This document shows, in pieces, positions 21,221-32,599 of a stretch of 64,000 nucleotides of DNA. The notes under the pieces are model-generated. The model did no database searches. It had not been told where the DNA came from and saw only the letters and a program-made list of their open reading frames with translations. The DNA comes from Molanna angustata (Eukaryota; Arthropoda; Insecta; Trichoptera; Molannidae). The DNA is taken from NCBI GenBank assembly GCA_963576475.1, contig OY754972.1, positions 35,316,556-35,380,555 of the forward strand, written 5' to 3'. How positions within the stretch are numbered: position 1 is the stretch's first letter; every line of letters begins with the position of its first letter. The translations under genes were made by a program, and so were the position numbers.

Positions 21221-22258
21221 TCCAACTGTCGATTTGTTCAGGAGAACTTTGTTCTCTTAACATATCGACAATGTATCAAGCCAGAATACGCGAGAATTGT
21301 ATGGAGAGGTCTACTTTTTTCACGGCTTTTCCAACTTTGAAGTCAAAAAACACCAACTTAGAGGCTTCGCAGCATATATGTTCCATACACGGATTTACTC
21401 AGAATTCGGAGTAGAACATTTCGTGTGTCTGTGTGTGTGTGTGTCTGTGTGTGTGTCTGTGTGTGTGTCTGTGTGTGTGTCTGTGTGTCCGTCCCCCCCT
21501 TATAACTTTTGATCCGCTCAATTTACAGAGCCTAAAATTTCAGAATATATAAATAGTTACAGGCCTACAAAACTTTTATACTCGGAATTTTGAATTTTTG
21601 TTTCAGTCAGGGGTTATCAACTTTTGAATTTTTATTTTATTTTTCCATATATCTCAGAAACCATAAACGGTAGAACGCTGAAAATTGGTACAAACATAGA
21701 CAAATACAAAATCTCAAATTAGTTTTTTCAAAAAAATTCCAGGGTTTCTCAAACATTTTTTATTAAGAAAAATATTTTTTTTATGATAAATTTATGAGTT
21801 TAACTGCCTATATTTCCAAAACTTTTACAATTATCGAAAAAAGCCGAAACACCCCAACTAGATAATTTAATTTTCTATAAAAAATATTAACATTGTAGCA
21901 GAAGATCTCAATTTTTTTTTAACAATTTTTTTAAAAATTGAATTTAGTGACGACATCGCTTCATACATTTTGTATGGCAGTCGCCTATACACAATATGTA
22001 AGAAGACTTAATAGTTTGATACTTCATCTCCAAACATACATACATACCATCATGCTATTTGCATATTCTGGGTAGGAAAAAGGATCTTCCTCCATACTAT
22101 CCTATCTTGACATACATACCTACATATGTTGTATAGAAAACAAAATATCTGAAAATATTCAATAATTTGTATCTATGGGTTTATAGTTTGGTACATATTC
22201 TTCAACTATACATACTATCGCTATCGACAGTTGGATCTCATGTGTTACATGCAACTAG
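21221..22258 (+). mobile_element. Helentron-associated non-autonomous element (HINE), copy H1, complete
   Basis: The 5' end is TCCAACTGTCGAT. The 3' end has the same 13 bp inverted (ATCGACAGTTGGA, 22223-22235), then a short hairpin (CATGT GTT ACATG) and terminal CTAG. Flanks are T on each side. Subterminal inverted repeats, a 3' hairpin, a CTRR-type end and an internal GT microsatellite (21424-21488) are the hallmarks of Helentron-derived DINE/HINE elements. There is no Rep or helicase gene, so it must depend on an autonomous partner. Copies H2 (60.5 kb) and H3 (38.2 kb) are close matches, suggesting recent activity. Confidence 0.85.
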
Positions 22259-22972
22259 TAGTAAAAAAAATCTTTGGTCAAGAGGTCTAGGTAGAGCAAT
22301 TTTTCATAAACCTTATTTTTCATGTTTGCCAGACAACACAAAGCGACGCTCACTGCACAATGGACAGTTTGTTGTTGTAGTGATTAATCGACAAGCAGTG
22401 CCATCTGTCGGAGTTGACGACAAACTATTGTGATGAACGCGTCTCCCTTTAAGTACCTACCTACGTTTTAAAACAAACTTAGAATTTGCAAACCTACCTA
22501 CCTTAATTCATTACTGAGGTCCGATATCACAATGGCAAGAATTATTTGAGCGCCAATTTATTACAAGCTTACCCGGTGAAATTCGTACCGCCTCAGTCAA
22601 TGGATTTTGTGTTAACTTTTAACTAAACCTTATTTAGGATTAAAAAATAACGTAACGTATGTAATAAAAAGAAAATAAAAAAATCATTAAGTTGAATAGT
22701 TTATTAGGATATAATTATAATATAAAATTGCAAAAATCGGTAATAATGAATAAATTTTTCTGTATCTGACAGCTCAAGAACCAACCCCAAGCATGACGTC
22801 AAAATTTTCTTTAATCCATATGTTTTGTTTTCAAATTTTTCTTCGTAAAATTAATTCCATTTTCAAATTATTTAAATAATAATGCTAATTAAATCAATAT
22901 AATAAGGTAGGTACCTATCTCGAGTTTCTATTCTAAATGTATCAATGATATGTTAGTGAGTAAAAACATTCG
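22259..22972. other. Unassigned stretch
   Basis: No gene recognised. A short open frame before 22435 (22259-22434) has no familiar motif. Confidence 0.35.
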
Positions 22973-23275
22973 AACCAGTGGTCACGAGTTCGAATCATGC
23001 AACTACCGAATGCGTTCACCTACACAAGCATTTATGCTTACGACCTGGCATCGGCTGGTTTATGAAGTAACGAAGAAACCTGTTTGTATCACAGCCTATT
23101 GAGAAATTGTTTTTTTGTAAGTGCTTTGAATTCCTGCTTCTCCAATAACATTCCAACTTCGTCTCTATTGATATGTTAAAAATGTGTCAAAAAATATCAT
23201 TGACTCGTTGACTGGTAATGTATGAGGATGTATATGTTATTGTTACAAGGACATATTCATTCTATAATTTAAAGA
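22973..23275 (+). mobile_element. SINE family 1, copy 6, split by a MITE fragment
   Basis: The head's B-box half and first part of the body lie at 22975-23040. The rest of the body (GAGGATGTATATGTTATTGT ... ACAAGGACATATTCATTC) resumes at about 23212. The intervening 170 bp contains GGCATCGGCTGGTTTATGAAG and ATTCCAACTTCGTCTCTATTG, words of the MITE family complete at 57.68-57.99 kb, so one end of that MITE sits inside the SINE. Confidence 0.65.
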
Positions 23276-23458
23276 AAATCTGCTGCCATCATCCTATTAT
23301 GGCGAGTGATGTGGCAGGTAGGAATAACAAAAAAAAATCGCTCATCCTAATATCCACCCTAGTAGGTATGGCAGAATGAGCTTTTGAAATATTCAGTTCA
23401 ATTTTTACGAATGCCGAAGGAATAATCATCTTTCATATAAAAAAAAATTAAATATATG

Positions 23459-23535
23459 TTTGCATGTCAAGATAGGAAAATGTGGTATACGGTTCTCTCT
23501 CCCTACATTGCGTCATGGTATGTATGAAGGTATTG
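23459..23535 (+). repeat. RTE family A 3' UTR relic
   Basis: GCATGTCAAGATAGGAAAAT, GGTTCTCTCTCCCTACATTG and GTCATGGTATGTATG are the reverse complement of the family A 3' ends at 6.6 and 11.8 kb, and are here in plus orientation. Confidence 0.55.
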
Positions 23536-24605
23536 AGTAATGTTGACTTTCATACAATTCGTTTACACAATAATACGCAGATCGCAATTTTCATGATTTC
23601 TCATTACTCCCATCATCAAATCTATTGGCTTTGTTCAAATAGAACCATCGCAAAAGTAATAATACCTTTCTAATAAAAAATTAACCATCGAAATTAGACC
23701 TAGTGGTAAAAATTTATCGCTGAACGTACACAAAAAAATTCACTCCGAACGTCGGTTAAAAATTATAAATTATTCTTCACATCAAAAAACAATTTGAAAA
23801 GTAATAAATCTTTAACGATATGATTTGAGTGACGTGTTTAAAAATTTAATACTCAAGATTAAAATCTTAATAAAGATAATCCTATTAAGTCATTCATGAA
23901 ACGAAAGAATCATAAATCAAAAGAAGAACACTCCTTTTAAATTTAAAACGATATCCGAAATGAATTTATTAATAATTTGATTTTAACGGAATAAACGAAA
24001 TGAGATTATTTTCTTAATAGAAATCTAATGGTTATTGTAAATTTATTACGACTTTTTTTCATTTTTTTTTTCAAAATTAATTTTAATCAACTCTGATGGA
24101 CAAAGAGCTCGTCTGACTACACGATAAGAAAAAAAATGTACTAAATCTAAATGAATTATGGTTCGCTGCCTCGACATTATCTTGATAAGTGGTGTGATTT
24201 ATAATATGGTTAAATAAAATCTCTTCAAAATGAATTATCAGGGGTCATGAGAATGATATTTCAAAAGAAACAATGGATTTTAATTAAATATAAATATAAA
24301 ATATCACTTGGTATATTATGATTGACAAAACTATTACACCTAATACCTACCAATATACCTACACGCGTTACACAATATCAAATCAGATAAAAAAAATATT
24401 TCACGACAAACCATAGATTATTTACTTTATATTGCCAATGTCAAACGCAGTTTTAAATTCAAATACAGAATATGTTTACAAAAAATACTCTTCTATGAAA
24501 CAATATACCTACCTCACTTTACAATAAGTGAAAAACAAAAATTGTGCCCATTTATACTCCTCGATGAATACATGGTAAAAAAATAAAATACAAAGTAATA
24601 AAAAA
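23536..24605. other. Very AT-rich stretch
   Basis: No gene or repeat recognised. Confidence 0.4.
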
Positions 24606-24609
24606 TATA

Positions 24610-24820
24610 ATAGGGATTTCTATAGCGCCGTTTAGTGATTCAAGACCATTCCAAGAGCGCCAATAGTTCAGTTTGTGCTGCTCTACGAAACAAATTTGTT
24701 TTATAGTGCATTAGCTAATTACTGGAGGCAGTCCATTCCACAGTTAGTATGGTAGCTCACACCGATGCGGTCACAAGGAGCCGTTTTGTTGACTCTGTTC
24801 AACTCTTGCGGCTCTAAGGG
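24610..24820 (-). pseudogene. Possible LINE C-terminal scrap
   Basis: Minus-strand frames give a TVEWTAS/LWNGLP-like segment followed by HYKTNLFRRAAQTELLALLE, which resembles the last residues of some Jockey/CR1 ORFs. It directly precedes the GC-rich repeat copy in the same orientation and could be its downstream part. Weak evidence. Confidence 0.25.
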
Positions 24821-24827
24821 CCTAGGC

Positions 24828-25413
24828 AGTAAAGGCGGGGGTGGGCGGCCGACGCTGTTGTGCCCTCGTCAATTCTGTACTTAGAGAAGAGCAGGACGGA
24901 CGCCTCTTGTCTCGCTCGGCAGTTACTCGTCAAACTGTGGCGAATGTTGTTGTGTGGTTCGGGCACACTGCCGGCGCAGATGTCGGGTCAGACATCCTGT
25001 GTTGACAACTAGACGTCAAATCTGACAGGTGATGATTGCGTCGGATGCCCCCGGTGTTAGCCCGCGGAACCTTCGGACGCCAACACGAGGACCGAGGGGT
25101 GCGGGGACAAGCCCTTCCGTTCGATCGGTGTGCCTAGGGGCATGCCCCTGCTGCCGATCTTGAGCGGTTGCCCCGCCGTTTGAGGTTGGATTCTCGGGGG
25201 CAGTGGTTGAACCCGATGGATGGTGGATATTTTGTGTTTGTCCGACGTTGCGGCTGCGTCCGGTGGCGAACAGGGCCAATGGGCTCTATAGCGTCGCCGG
25301 CGTGGAAGTGGATCGCAATCTCCCTCGAACTCTTGTAGGGAGTTGAGAAGTCTTCCAGAGAGCTCTTGTTTCCGACACAGCTCTTGGATGCATTGTGGTG
25401 CTATGTTGTTCAA
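24828..25413 (-). repeat. GC-rich repeat family G, copy 2, with an ATG-initiated open frame
   Basis: Inverted relative to copy 1 at 3.5 kb. The minus strand has an ATG at 25411-25413 starting a frame of 118 codons: NIAPQCIQELCRKQELSGRL, then an arginine-rich stretch and the conserved HRVQPLPPRIQPQ segment. In the +1 frame, HPSGSTTAPENPTSNGGATA to DAIITCQI-stop is also open and conserved in copy 1. Proline- and threonine-rich low-complexity composition is common in N-terminal ORF1 regions of non-LTR elements. No catalytic or zinc motif is present. Either frame could be the original one. Confidence 0.55.
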
Positions 25414-26104
25414 GACATTTTAAACAACACAAAACAAATTTTGAAATCAAATCGCTCTGGATACTTTAACCAGTGTATTTTTTTAGGGTAGTGACTATAC
25501 TCAAATACCCGTCGAATGATCCACTTCCATGTAGGGCGGTCATGGACAGATATTTGAATTGTTTTGAAGAGTTATTTACGATTTTTTTAGTAGTGGTTTT
25601 GAAGTTGTAGGAATCTATGTAAATGAGGAGCGTAAGAAATTTGTTTTTGTCAAAATGTTTTTGTCAGAGATTTCGTCGAAATTCACATAAAAGTTATTTT
25701 TATAAAAATCTACTGTAATTTATTAAGAGAAAGAAATTTTCTTGAACAAATAATCATCAGTTGAAATACCTAGCAAGCTTATTAATTTGATAACACAGCT
25801 AATCTAATCATAAAAACTAATCATAACAATACTAGTCCTATTTAAGTCAGACAATAGCAATTATGTAGTCTGGGTTCAAGGCAAATACTGAGAGTGCCAA
25901 CAAGACCGACAAGACTGACTGACTTACTTTACCTCCCCATTTGCAACACAAATACCAGACAGAACTCATGCATATACCGCACTTCCCATTTTTATAACTC
26001 CAACATTAGTGATGCAGATCTTTTTAACTCCCCATTAATTACAATAAAGAATAAATTTCTAAGCATTATACATACTATATTCTTAATTTCTCACACTGAT
26101 GAAT
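25414..26104. other. Unassigned stretch upstream of the GC-rich frame
   Basis: If the minus-strand frame starting at 25413 belongs to a retroelement, this would hold its 5' UTR. I see no promoter motif or gene. Confidence 0.35.
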
Positions 26105-26119
26105 TGGGTGCATCGCGTA

Positions 26120-26166
26120 AAAGTTCACACACATATACCTACACCCACACACACGCACACACACAT
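26120..26166. repeat. CA-rich microsatellite
   Basis: Interrupted (CA)n run: ACACACATATACCTACACCC followed by ACACACACGCACACACACAT. Confidence 0.8.
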
Positions 26167-26547
26167 GGTAGCATTTTGTAGTTTCAACTTTTATCTCATT
26201 TTATATTCTTTTTCTTCTTACACTACATACTTTAATTATAATAATGTAATATTGTATACATTTAATTGATGTTGAGCGTGAATATTCTTTATATATTGTG
26301 TTTCACCTGGTTATTTGTCGAGTCATTGTTTGTATACTTAAAATAAAATTATATAGTCAAATAAAATAAAATTGAAATTGTATGCAAATAATATGTATGT
26401 AGATCATAGCACAACGTAATAAGTTGGTACGTAGTGCATATCTGTAAAAGGTGCATTTTCCGTTAATTTGATAATGTAAGTAGATATACATATATGTTTT
26501 TATTTCCACACTTATCAATTAAAGCAGTATACCTCAATTTAGAAATT

Positions 26548-26776
26548 ATATTAAAATTTGGATTTAGACGACATCGTCTCATACAATTAGTATGATAAAA
26601 TTACGGGGACTCCTAGATAGATTAATAATTTATTGATCTTCATACCATCGAGCCGTTTACCTATTTAACAAAACAAAATATCATTAAATATTAAATAATT
26701 TGATACGTAGGTAATCTATATTATTTATACGTACTAACGACATCGACAGTTGGATCTCATGTGTTGCATGCAAGTA
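26548..26776 (+). mobile_element. HINE, old 3' fragment (H7)
   Basis: Contains GACGACATCG(TC)TCATAC, then a diverged middle, then CATCGACAGTTGGATCTCAT, the inverted subterminal repeat, and GTTGCATGCAAG. The 5' half is missing and many changes separate it from H1. Confidence 0.7.
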
Positions 26777-27700
26777 ATTATTTATACAATACGACAAGAT
26801 TAAACAGAACCTTAATACTTCATTGAGTGTCACATTTATAATAGATGACGTATCTCACAACTCTCAATATTATGGATTGGAAATTTTTATTTTGCAAGTT
26901 TCAATAGTGTCTTAAAATGAGAAGGTATCGCTTAAACGTTTTACCTATGAAAAAGAATGAATGTTTTTTTTTCTTAGACTCGAGTAACCTCTGTTTCCTT
27001 TTTGGCTAAATATTTTCAGAGCTAGGCATAAAAGAAAAAGGTTGAAGATAATTCCGTAGGATCAGGGAGATCTTCCCCAATGTAATTAAGGACTAGAGTT
27101 CGTGGCGAAAAAAGAAGCCGATATATTTCACACAAAATCTACAAAGATACAAACAACTAACACGTAGAATACGTTGATAGCGAAAAATCTTCTCCTGTCG
27201 TAGAATAAAATAAATAAATTTATTATTACAAGTTGCAATTTTCAAAAGAAATAATAAAAAGGTTTGATCGAGGCCATTTATTAACATAAACACTGAATTT
27301 TTTTTTGGTATTAGTAACAAATTTCATGTTAAAATTAACCGAAATATAGTGATTATAAAACATTTGGTTTTGTGCACATAGCCAAACAGGAGTCATAGAT
27401 AGATATTACTACAAATGTTTGTCTAAAACGCAGGTAGCCAGTTCGGTTGTCATAATATGTTTTTCAGTGCATTTAGGAGAAATTCCGATAACTGGCGTTA
27501 GAAGTTTATGAATCTACTGGTATCTGACAATCCTCCACGCTCCAGTCCATTGATAGATGGAATCTGCCAAGTCCACACCGTCTCTCAATCTTGTCCATCA
27601 GCAACTATAAATAGGATGTGACACAGATAGAAGATTTTACACATTTTAAGAGTTCTCTACTGTTGTTTGATAGAATCACCACGTTGTTCACTAAATCAGA
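26777..27700. other. Unassigned AT-rich stretch
   Basis: No gene or repeat recognised. Confidence 0.35.
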
Positions 27701-27704
27701 CCAA

Positions 27705-28440
27705 GATATGCGAAGCGTTTCCCCGCAACCATTCGACTTTTCTTATTTCAGTGGGGGTAATGAAGGGGATTTGTTCTTCTTGTAGAGGGAGGGGTTCTAA
27801 GAGGTAGTCTGAAACTGCGGATTTTACCGTGGTGACATATTGACATATTACCGTAGTCAATAAAGGGGGTGAAAGTTTGCTCGAGTGTGTCGGCAAAGTG
27901 CTCGGCACGGTCTCTAGCAGAGTAGGCTTTACCAGTGGTGCCACCTGAGAGGGCGGTAATGCCGGTGGAGGGTTTTCAGAGGCTTTTGTCGATTTTCCAC
28001 CACTTTTGTCTGGGGTTGGCGTCCAGTTGAGAAAGGAATATCTGCCAGTTCTCATTTCTAATAATTTGGAGGGCTGTCTTGACCGATTTATTGAGTCGGT
28101 TGAGATGCCATATTTTTCGGGATTTGTTTTTTTTTTTGTTTTATTAGGTCCTTTAGGATGTCGGGGTGAAGGGGATCGGAGGTTGATGTCTTTGAGAATT
28201 CTTATAGTGCAGTCTTGATAGCTGTTGAAAATTTGCTGATCTCCACGTCGATGTCTGAAGGAGAGGAAGTATTTGTAGGAACTGTAATGGAGTTGTCGCT
28301 GCAGTTTTCTGCAGAGGCAACATACAGAGCGGCACGCGTGCACGCCGAGGGAACCAAGGCCTGCTAGCGGCTTCTTCGTGGCGCGAGCAGCATTCGCCCC
28401 TGTCACCTCTGCTGTGTGAGGACGATCGCGACACGAAGCT
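27705..28440 (-). pseudogene. Jockey-type LINE ORF2 linker fragment, frameshifted
   Basis: The informative frame on the minus strand reads HLNRLNKSVKTALQIIRNEN, then WQIFLSQLDANPRQKWWKID, a stop, and ARDRAEHFADTLEQTFTP. This is the segment between endonuclease and RT in Jockey-clade elements. Further on, the next frame carries EEQIPFITPTEIRKVEW, so a frameshift lies near 27830. The long uninterrupted frame of 236 codons over the same bases is a shadow that joins these pieces out of phase. The RT is missing. A second fragment of the same segment lies at 29.03-29.19 kb in plus orientation. Confidence 0.7.
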
Positions 28441-28624
28441 CTCCGCGTCGTCGTTTATGAATGATCGCTAAAATTTAACTCGTGGTATACATATATTGAA
28501 AATAGCCTTATATTAAATTATCGAATAAGCAAGTAATAAAGAAGAACATACTGTAAGTAATCAATCATAACATTTATTTGGAGACCCCATTGTTCACCCA
28601 CTGCATGTATTATAACTATTATAA

Positions 28625-28865
28625 AATATCGATCAAAGATTTATAAATAAATAAATAATGAACACTTCCTTGCACCTTGCGCAAGTGGCGAGTTTTTTTG
28701 CCGTATGGCAATTTCTTCCAACTAACCAGTGATTCCAGCCCAGAGAAGCAATATTTGCGTGAGAAATAAATATAAATAAAATTCACCTCTGCTGGGAATC
28801 GAACCCAGGACGCCCGCATAGAAACCGAACGGCTTACCAACTGTGCCACGGCGTTCGGCACAGTT
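28625..28865 (-). mobile_element. SINE family 3 (tRNA-like head)
   Basis: On the minus strand the head (28865 to about 28786) has A box TGGCACAGTTGG and a perfect B box, GGTTCGATTCC (28795-28805). The approximate anticodon loop is TTTCTAT (TCT, Arg). The outer stems do not pair well and a 160-bp unrelated body with T-rich end follows, so this is a SINE, not a tRNA gene. Only one copy is visible in the window. Confidence 0.65.
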
Positions 28866-29029
28866 ATTTATGGTGGTCAATTGATACGAACACCCATGGC
28901 GAAACAATTTGATTCGATTCCTGATATAAAATATTAATTAGCCTAATCACATAAGATCAAAAGACCAAACCCGCCATAGAGATATTCTAGAGAAACTGAG
29001 AATTTTTCCTAAGAAGTAATGTTTCTCGC

Positions 29030-29205
29030 TGTCTGGATAGGGTCAATTACCTCCCTCACCACAATACCTTCTTCAACCGACTCAATAAATCGGTCAAGAC
29101 AGCCCTCCAAACTCTTAGAAACGAGAACTGGCAGACATCCCTCTCTCAGCTGGACGACAACCCCGAACGTACCAAAGTCACTTTTTAAACTGACTTTGGT
29201 ACGTT
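29030..29205 (+). pseudogene. Jockey-type LINE linker fragment ending in a perfect hairpin
   Basis: The plus frame gives LNRLNKSVKTALQTLRNENW, then QTSLSQLDDNPERT, closely matching the piece at 28.1 kb. The last 15 bases of the LINE sequence, AACGTACCAAAGTCA (29166-29180), are repeated inverted after a 10-nt loop (29191-29205), where LINE homology stops. Confidence 0.7.
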
Positions 29206-31105
29206 CATATAGCAATCATGCTACCTTTGTGCATTAGCTTTATGTAAATTTGAAAATAACATACATCAAAAACGACAATTCATTGATTATGTAGCCACAA
29301 ACATCTAACTGTTTGACGAAATAGTGAGCGGTTTTTAGTGTAGTGCGTTCTGCGTTTATCAGTCAGATCGTGCATGTGTCCAGTTGATTGAAATCACATA
29401 ACCCAGTAAAGCAGTGCAAAACTAGTCCCTACCTATGCTTTAATTTAGTAGGTACCTACATAATTGATCAAAACCTAATTGTCATTTGCCTTTTGCAGAA
29501 ACAAATTAATCTATTCGAAGAAATATATATTTTAATTTACAGTTTTAAATTATGAGATTTGATAATATGTAGTTTGAATTATGCTGTTGAAATGTTAGAA
29601 GTCCCTTTCCATTATATGTAGGTATTGTTTCCTACGTATATTATTTTACGTGACACAACTTGAATTTATATACAGGATTAAAATAGCAGACCAACTTAGA
29701 TTGAATTTATACTACGAGTATGTACATACATATGCTCTCGAGCAGACAATACTCACTTACGGCGTAATTGGTTTTTGGTGGACTAACCAAAACAAATATC
29801 TCTACGATCTGTTTTTTTTTCCAAAACTCCCTTGCGAGGATAGCATACATACATATGTATATACACCAATTCAAAACAAAACGAATTCATCAAAAGGGCA
29901 TGTCATTTCTATAATGTCAACCTATCGGGCAATATACTACATTCTGATATATGTATGTATATTTACTCCTAGCAATAACTGCTGCAATAACTATTTATAT
30001 TGATGCATAGCGGCGTGACTTTTTAATATTTAACCTATTTTTATTTAAATTTGTTTTTATTCCTACATATATCATAGTAGCACATTTAATCCTTCTCCCA
30101 TCGTTTTTCCTTTTTATAATACTCTTCCCTTTATTTCCCGTCACCGTTAAACATTCAATATTTTTTTAAAAACAAGTTATTTGTTCTAATAATGTTTTCA
30201 TTTATTTTGATTATGTTCTTTATTATTCAGCGTTGTAATGTGTGTGCTTGTATATTATGATTGTCATCTGTGGACAAATTTAATTGGTCTGTTTTTTGTT
30301 TATTTTTTATTGTATTCATTTTGTATATTTTATAAGACTGTGTTTGTCCCTTAAATAAATAAATGAATAAGTTCAGATTATTTGTTTTAGAATAACCTGC
30401 ATGTCCAGGATCAATGTAGCAATCAGATAACAGATAGCATATATAGCAATAGATAGCATCGTTTAATAATAACAAGACCATTCGATGGACGCTTTTGATT
30501 ATTGTCACTGCGAAACAAAGAAATCTTAAGATTTTAACCGAAAGCCTCAAAAGATTACGAACTCTCAACATAGTTGTGGAGAGAAACCTATGTTTATTTT
30601 GCTATATATGTATATTGCTTCTCTATGTAGGCTTTAATGTTCTTCATGCGTGTTTATTTCGCAAAATTACTTTACGAAGTAAATACATTAAAAATGAAGT
30701 CTTCAATATATTTTTTGTGTGTTTTTTTTTGGTAAATTGGTATAAATATAATTTTGTTTCATATTCTACGTTTATTTTATCTCTTCGTGCTACCTATAAC
30801 CAAATACAAATTTCTAAATGCTTCATGTATTTAATATATTTTTTTAAGTGATCGTGGTCCAGTTACAATCTCGACTCTAAGGTCATACAATATTTTTTAG
30901 AATCTCGTGTCAGCTGATTGGGGAGTCGGTGGTAATGTCGGAGTACTTTGGGGGCGTAGCCCTAGGGTACCACCCCTTCATTGCAATACATAAAAAAGAA
31001 ATGAATGTCAGTACTGGATCATTGTCTCATCTACATTCAATCATAAAAATACGTTAAATCAACGTTTATATTATAAATAAATAATTTATATTAATTATTA
31101 ATACA
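29206..31105. other. AT-rich stretch, no gene assigned
   Basis: Contains an arthropod initiator-like TCAGTC followed by AGATCGTGC (29359-29372), which could be a TATA-less core promoter or a LINE 5' end. An AAATAAATAAATGAATAA tail lies near 30352-30370, probably the end of an old LINE. A somewhat GC-richer patch without recognised homology lies at 30895-30985. Confidence 0.35.
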
Positions 31106-31107
31106 AT

Positions 31108-31293
31108 TTTTTTTTTATTTTTTTTTTTAAATGAATATGTCCTTGTTAAACAAGTACATATACATCTTCCTACCTTTCCTAAAATAAGCAAATAAATGCT
31201 TGTGCTTAGGTGAACGAAATCGGTCGAGGCAGGATTCGAACTCGCGACCACTGGATTTCTAGCCCAAAGCGCTAACCGCTCTGCCACCGACCC
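31108..31293 (-). mobile_element. SINE family 1, copy 7
   Basis: Complete head on the minus strand (31293 to about 31220; B box complement of GGATTCGAACTC), body and poly-T/A end. Its anticodon loop is CTAGAAA. Confidence 0.85.
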
Positions 31294-31587
31294 ATCAATT
31301 ATTTAATAAATTTTTATCTAATAGATTTCTAAAGTCTGACTGTAATCTTAATATACTTCATGAGTAGCCTTGTTGGCATAGAATGATATGATGGTATTAG
31401 CAAAACGTATGAGAAATGATGAATAATTGATTAAAATAGGAGAATTTCTCATTTTTTTTTTGTGATCATTCTTTGAATTCATGAAATGAACGGATGTTAT
31501 GTTGACGATGTGAGCAGACGGCAGACAGAAGCTCAAAAGAAAGGCCACTTTAAATCAACCGCAAAAATCTTTTTTCGGTTTTATAAC

Positions 31588-31772
31588 AAAGACACGTTTT
31601 TCGAAATGTTAAAGCTGTCTGTGTTTCCTGTGACTGGACAGTTTTTATTTGGACCGATGCGGTGAGTTGGACCATTACTTCATTAGATGCGTACCACTAT
31701 TCGACTCACGTCTCAGTTAGGTATATACATAACGAGTTGTATTCCCTCGAAGGCGACCCGTCCAAATATTTT
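31588..31772 (+). CDS. Candidate terminal exon of an unidentified gene
   Basis: An ATG-less frame runs about 60 codons to TAG at about 31770-31772: VKAVCVSCDWTVFIWTDAVS, then WTITSLDAYHYSTHVSVRYI, then LEGDPSKYF. A possible acceptor is the pyrimidine-rich stretch ending GGACAG near 31631. A candidate poly(A) signal, AATAAA, lies about 100 bp after the stop (about 31877). Composition is protein-like and less AT-biased than the flanks. The family is not recognised, and a transposon relic is an equal possibility. Confidence 0.25.
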
Positions 31773-31925
31773 TAGTATGTGGTGGGAATATTGGTTTAGC
31801 ATCCATACCTTTTTGATCTCGACAATGTCGTTAGATTAGGGACTTGTTATCTTGTACGTGTGAATTATTGAAACAATAAAATTTTCAATTGAAATCTCTC
31901 TCCTCCTCAGATTTTATTCCACATT
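31773..31925. other. Short unassigned stretch
   Basis: Holds the AATAAA noted for the preceding candidate exon, otherwise nothing. Confidence 0.3.
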
Positions 31926-32590
31926 TCTCCTTACTGCAGTCAGGACTTATCAACTTTTGAATTTTTACTTTATTTTTCCATATGTCTCAATAACCATAAA
32001 AGCTAGAACGCTGAAAATCGGTACAAATATAGATGAATAGAAAATCTCAAATTTGTTTTTTCAAAAAAGTTCCAGAGTTACTGAAACATTTTTCATTAAG
32101 AAAAACATTTTTTGTGATAAATTTATGTGTCTACATATATTTCCTATATTTCCAAAATTTTTGAAAAAAGCCTAAACACCCCAACAAGAAAATTAATTTT
32201 CTATCTAAAATATGAACATTGTAGTAGTACATCTCAAACTTTTTAAAAAAATTATAAAAATTGAATTTAGTGACGACATCGCTTCATACATTTTGTAGGG
32301 CAGTGGCCTATACACAATAATTTCTGAGAAGACTTAATAGTTTGATACTCTCCAAACATACATACATACATAGGTACCATCATGCTGTTTTCATATTCTG
32401 GGTAGGAAAACAGACTGACCTCCAAACTATCCTATCCTGACATATATACCTATACATGTTTTATAAAGAAAACAAAATATCTTAAAATATTTATTAAATT
32501 TTGTTTAAGTGTTTACAGTTTGGTAGGTATTCTTCAATTATGCATTATATCGCCATTCACAGTTGGATCTCACGTGTTACATGCAACTAG
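31926..32590 (+). mobile_element. HINE, 5'-truncated copy H4
   Basis: Matches H1 from the AGTCAGG(A)CTTATCAACTT segment to the 3' end (TTGGATCTCACGTGTTACAT then GCAACTAG). The first third, including the GT microsatellite, is absent. Confidence 0.8.
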
Positions 32591-32599
32591 TTATATAAA

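Noticed and set aside
27696..28406. A 236-codon protein on the minus strand
   Set aside because: The frame is a shadow: Jockey linker motifs are found in the neighbouring frame for the first part and in this frame only at the end, so it is a frameshifted LINE relic.
30227..30571. 114-codon minus-strand and overlapping plus-strand proteins
   Set aside because: Low-complexity, AT-driven frames with no motif; the region ends in an ATAAATAA tail typical of LINE 3' ends.
31066..31287. 73-codon minus-strand protein
   Set aside because: It is translation through a SINE 1 head and body.
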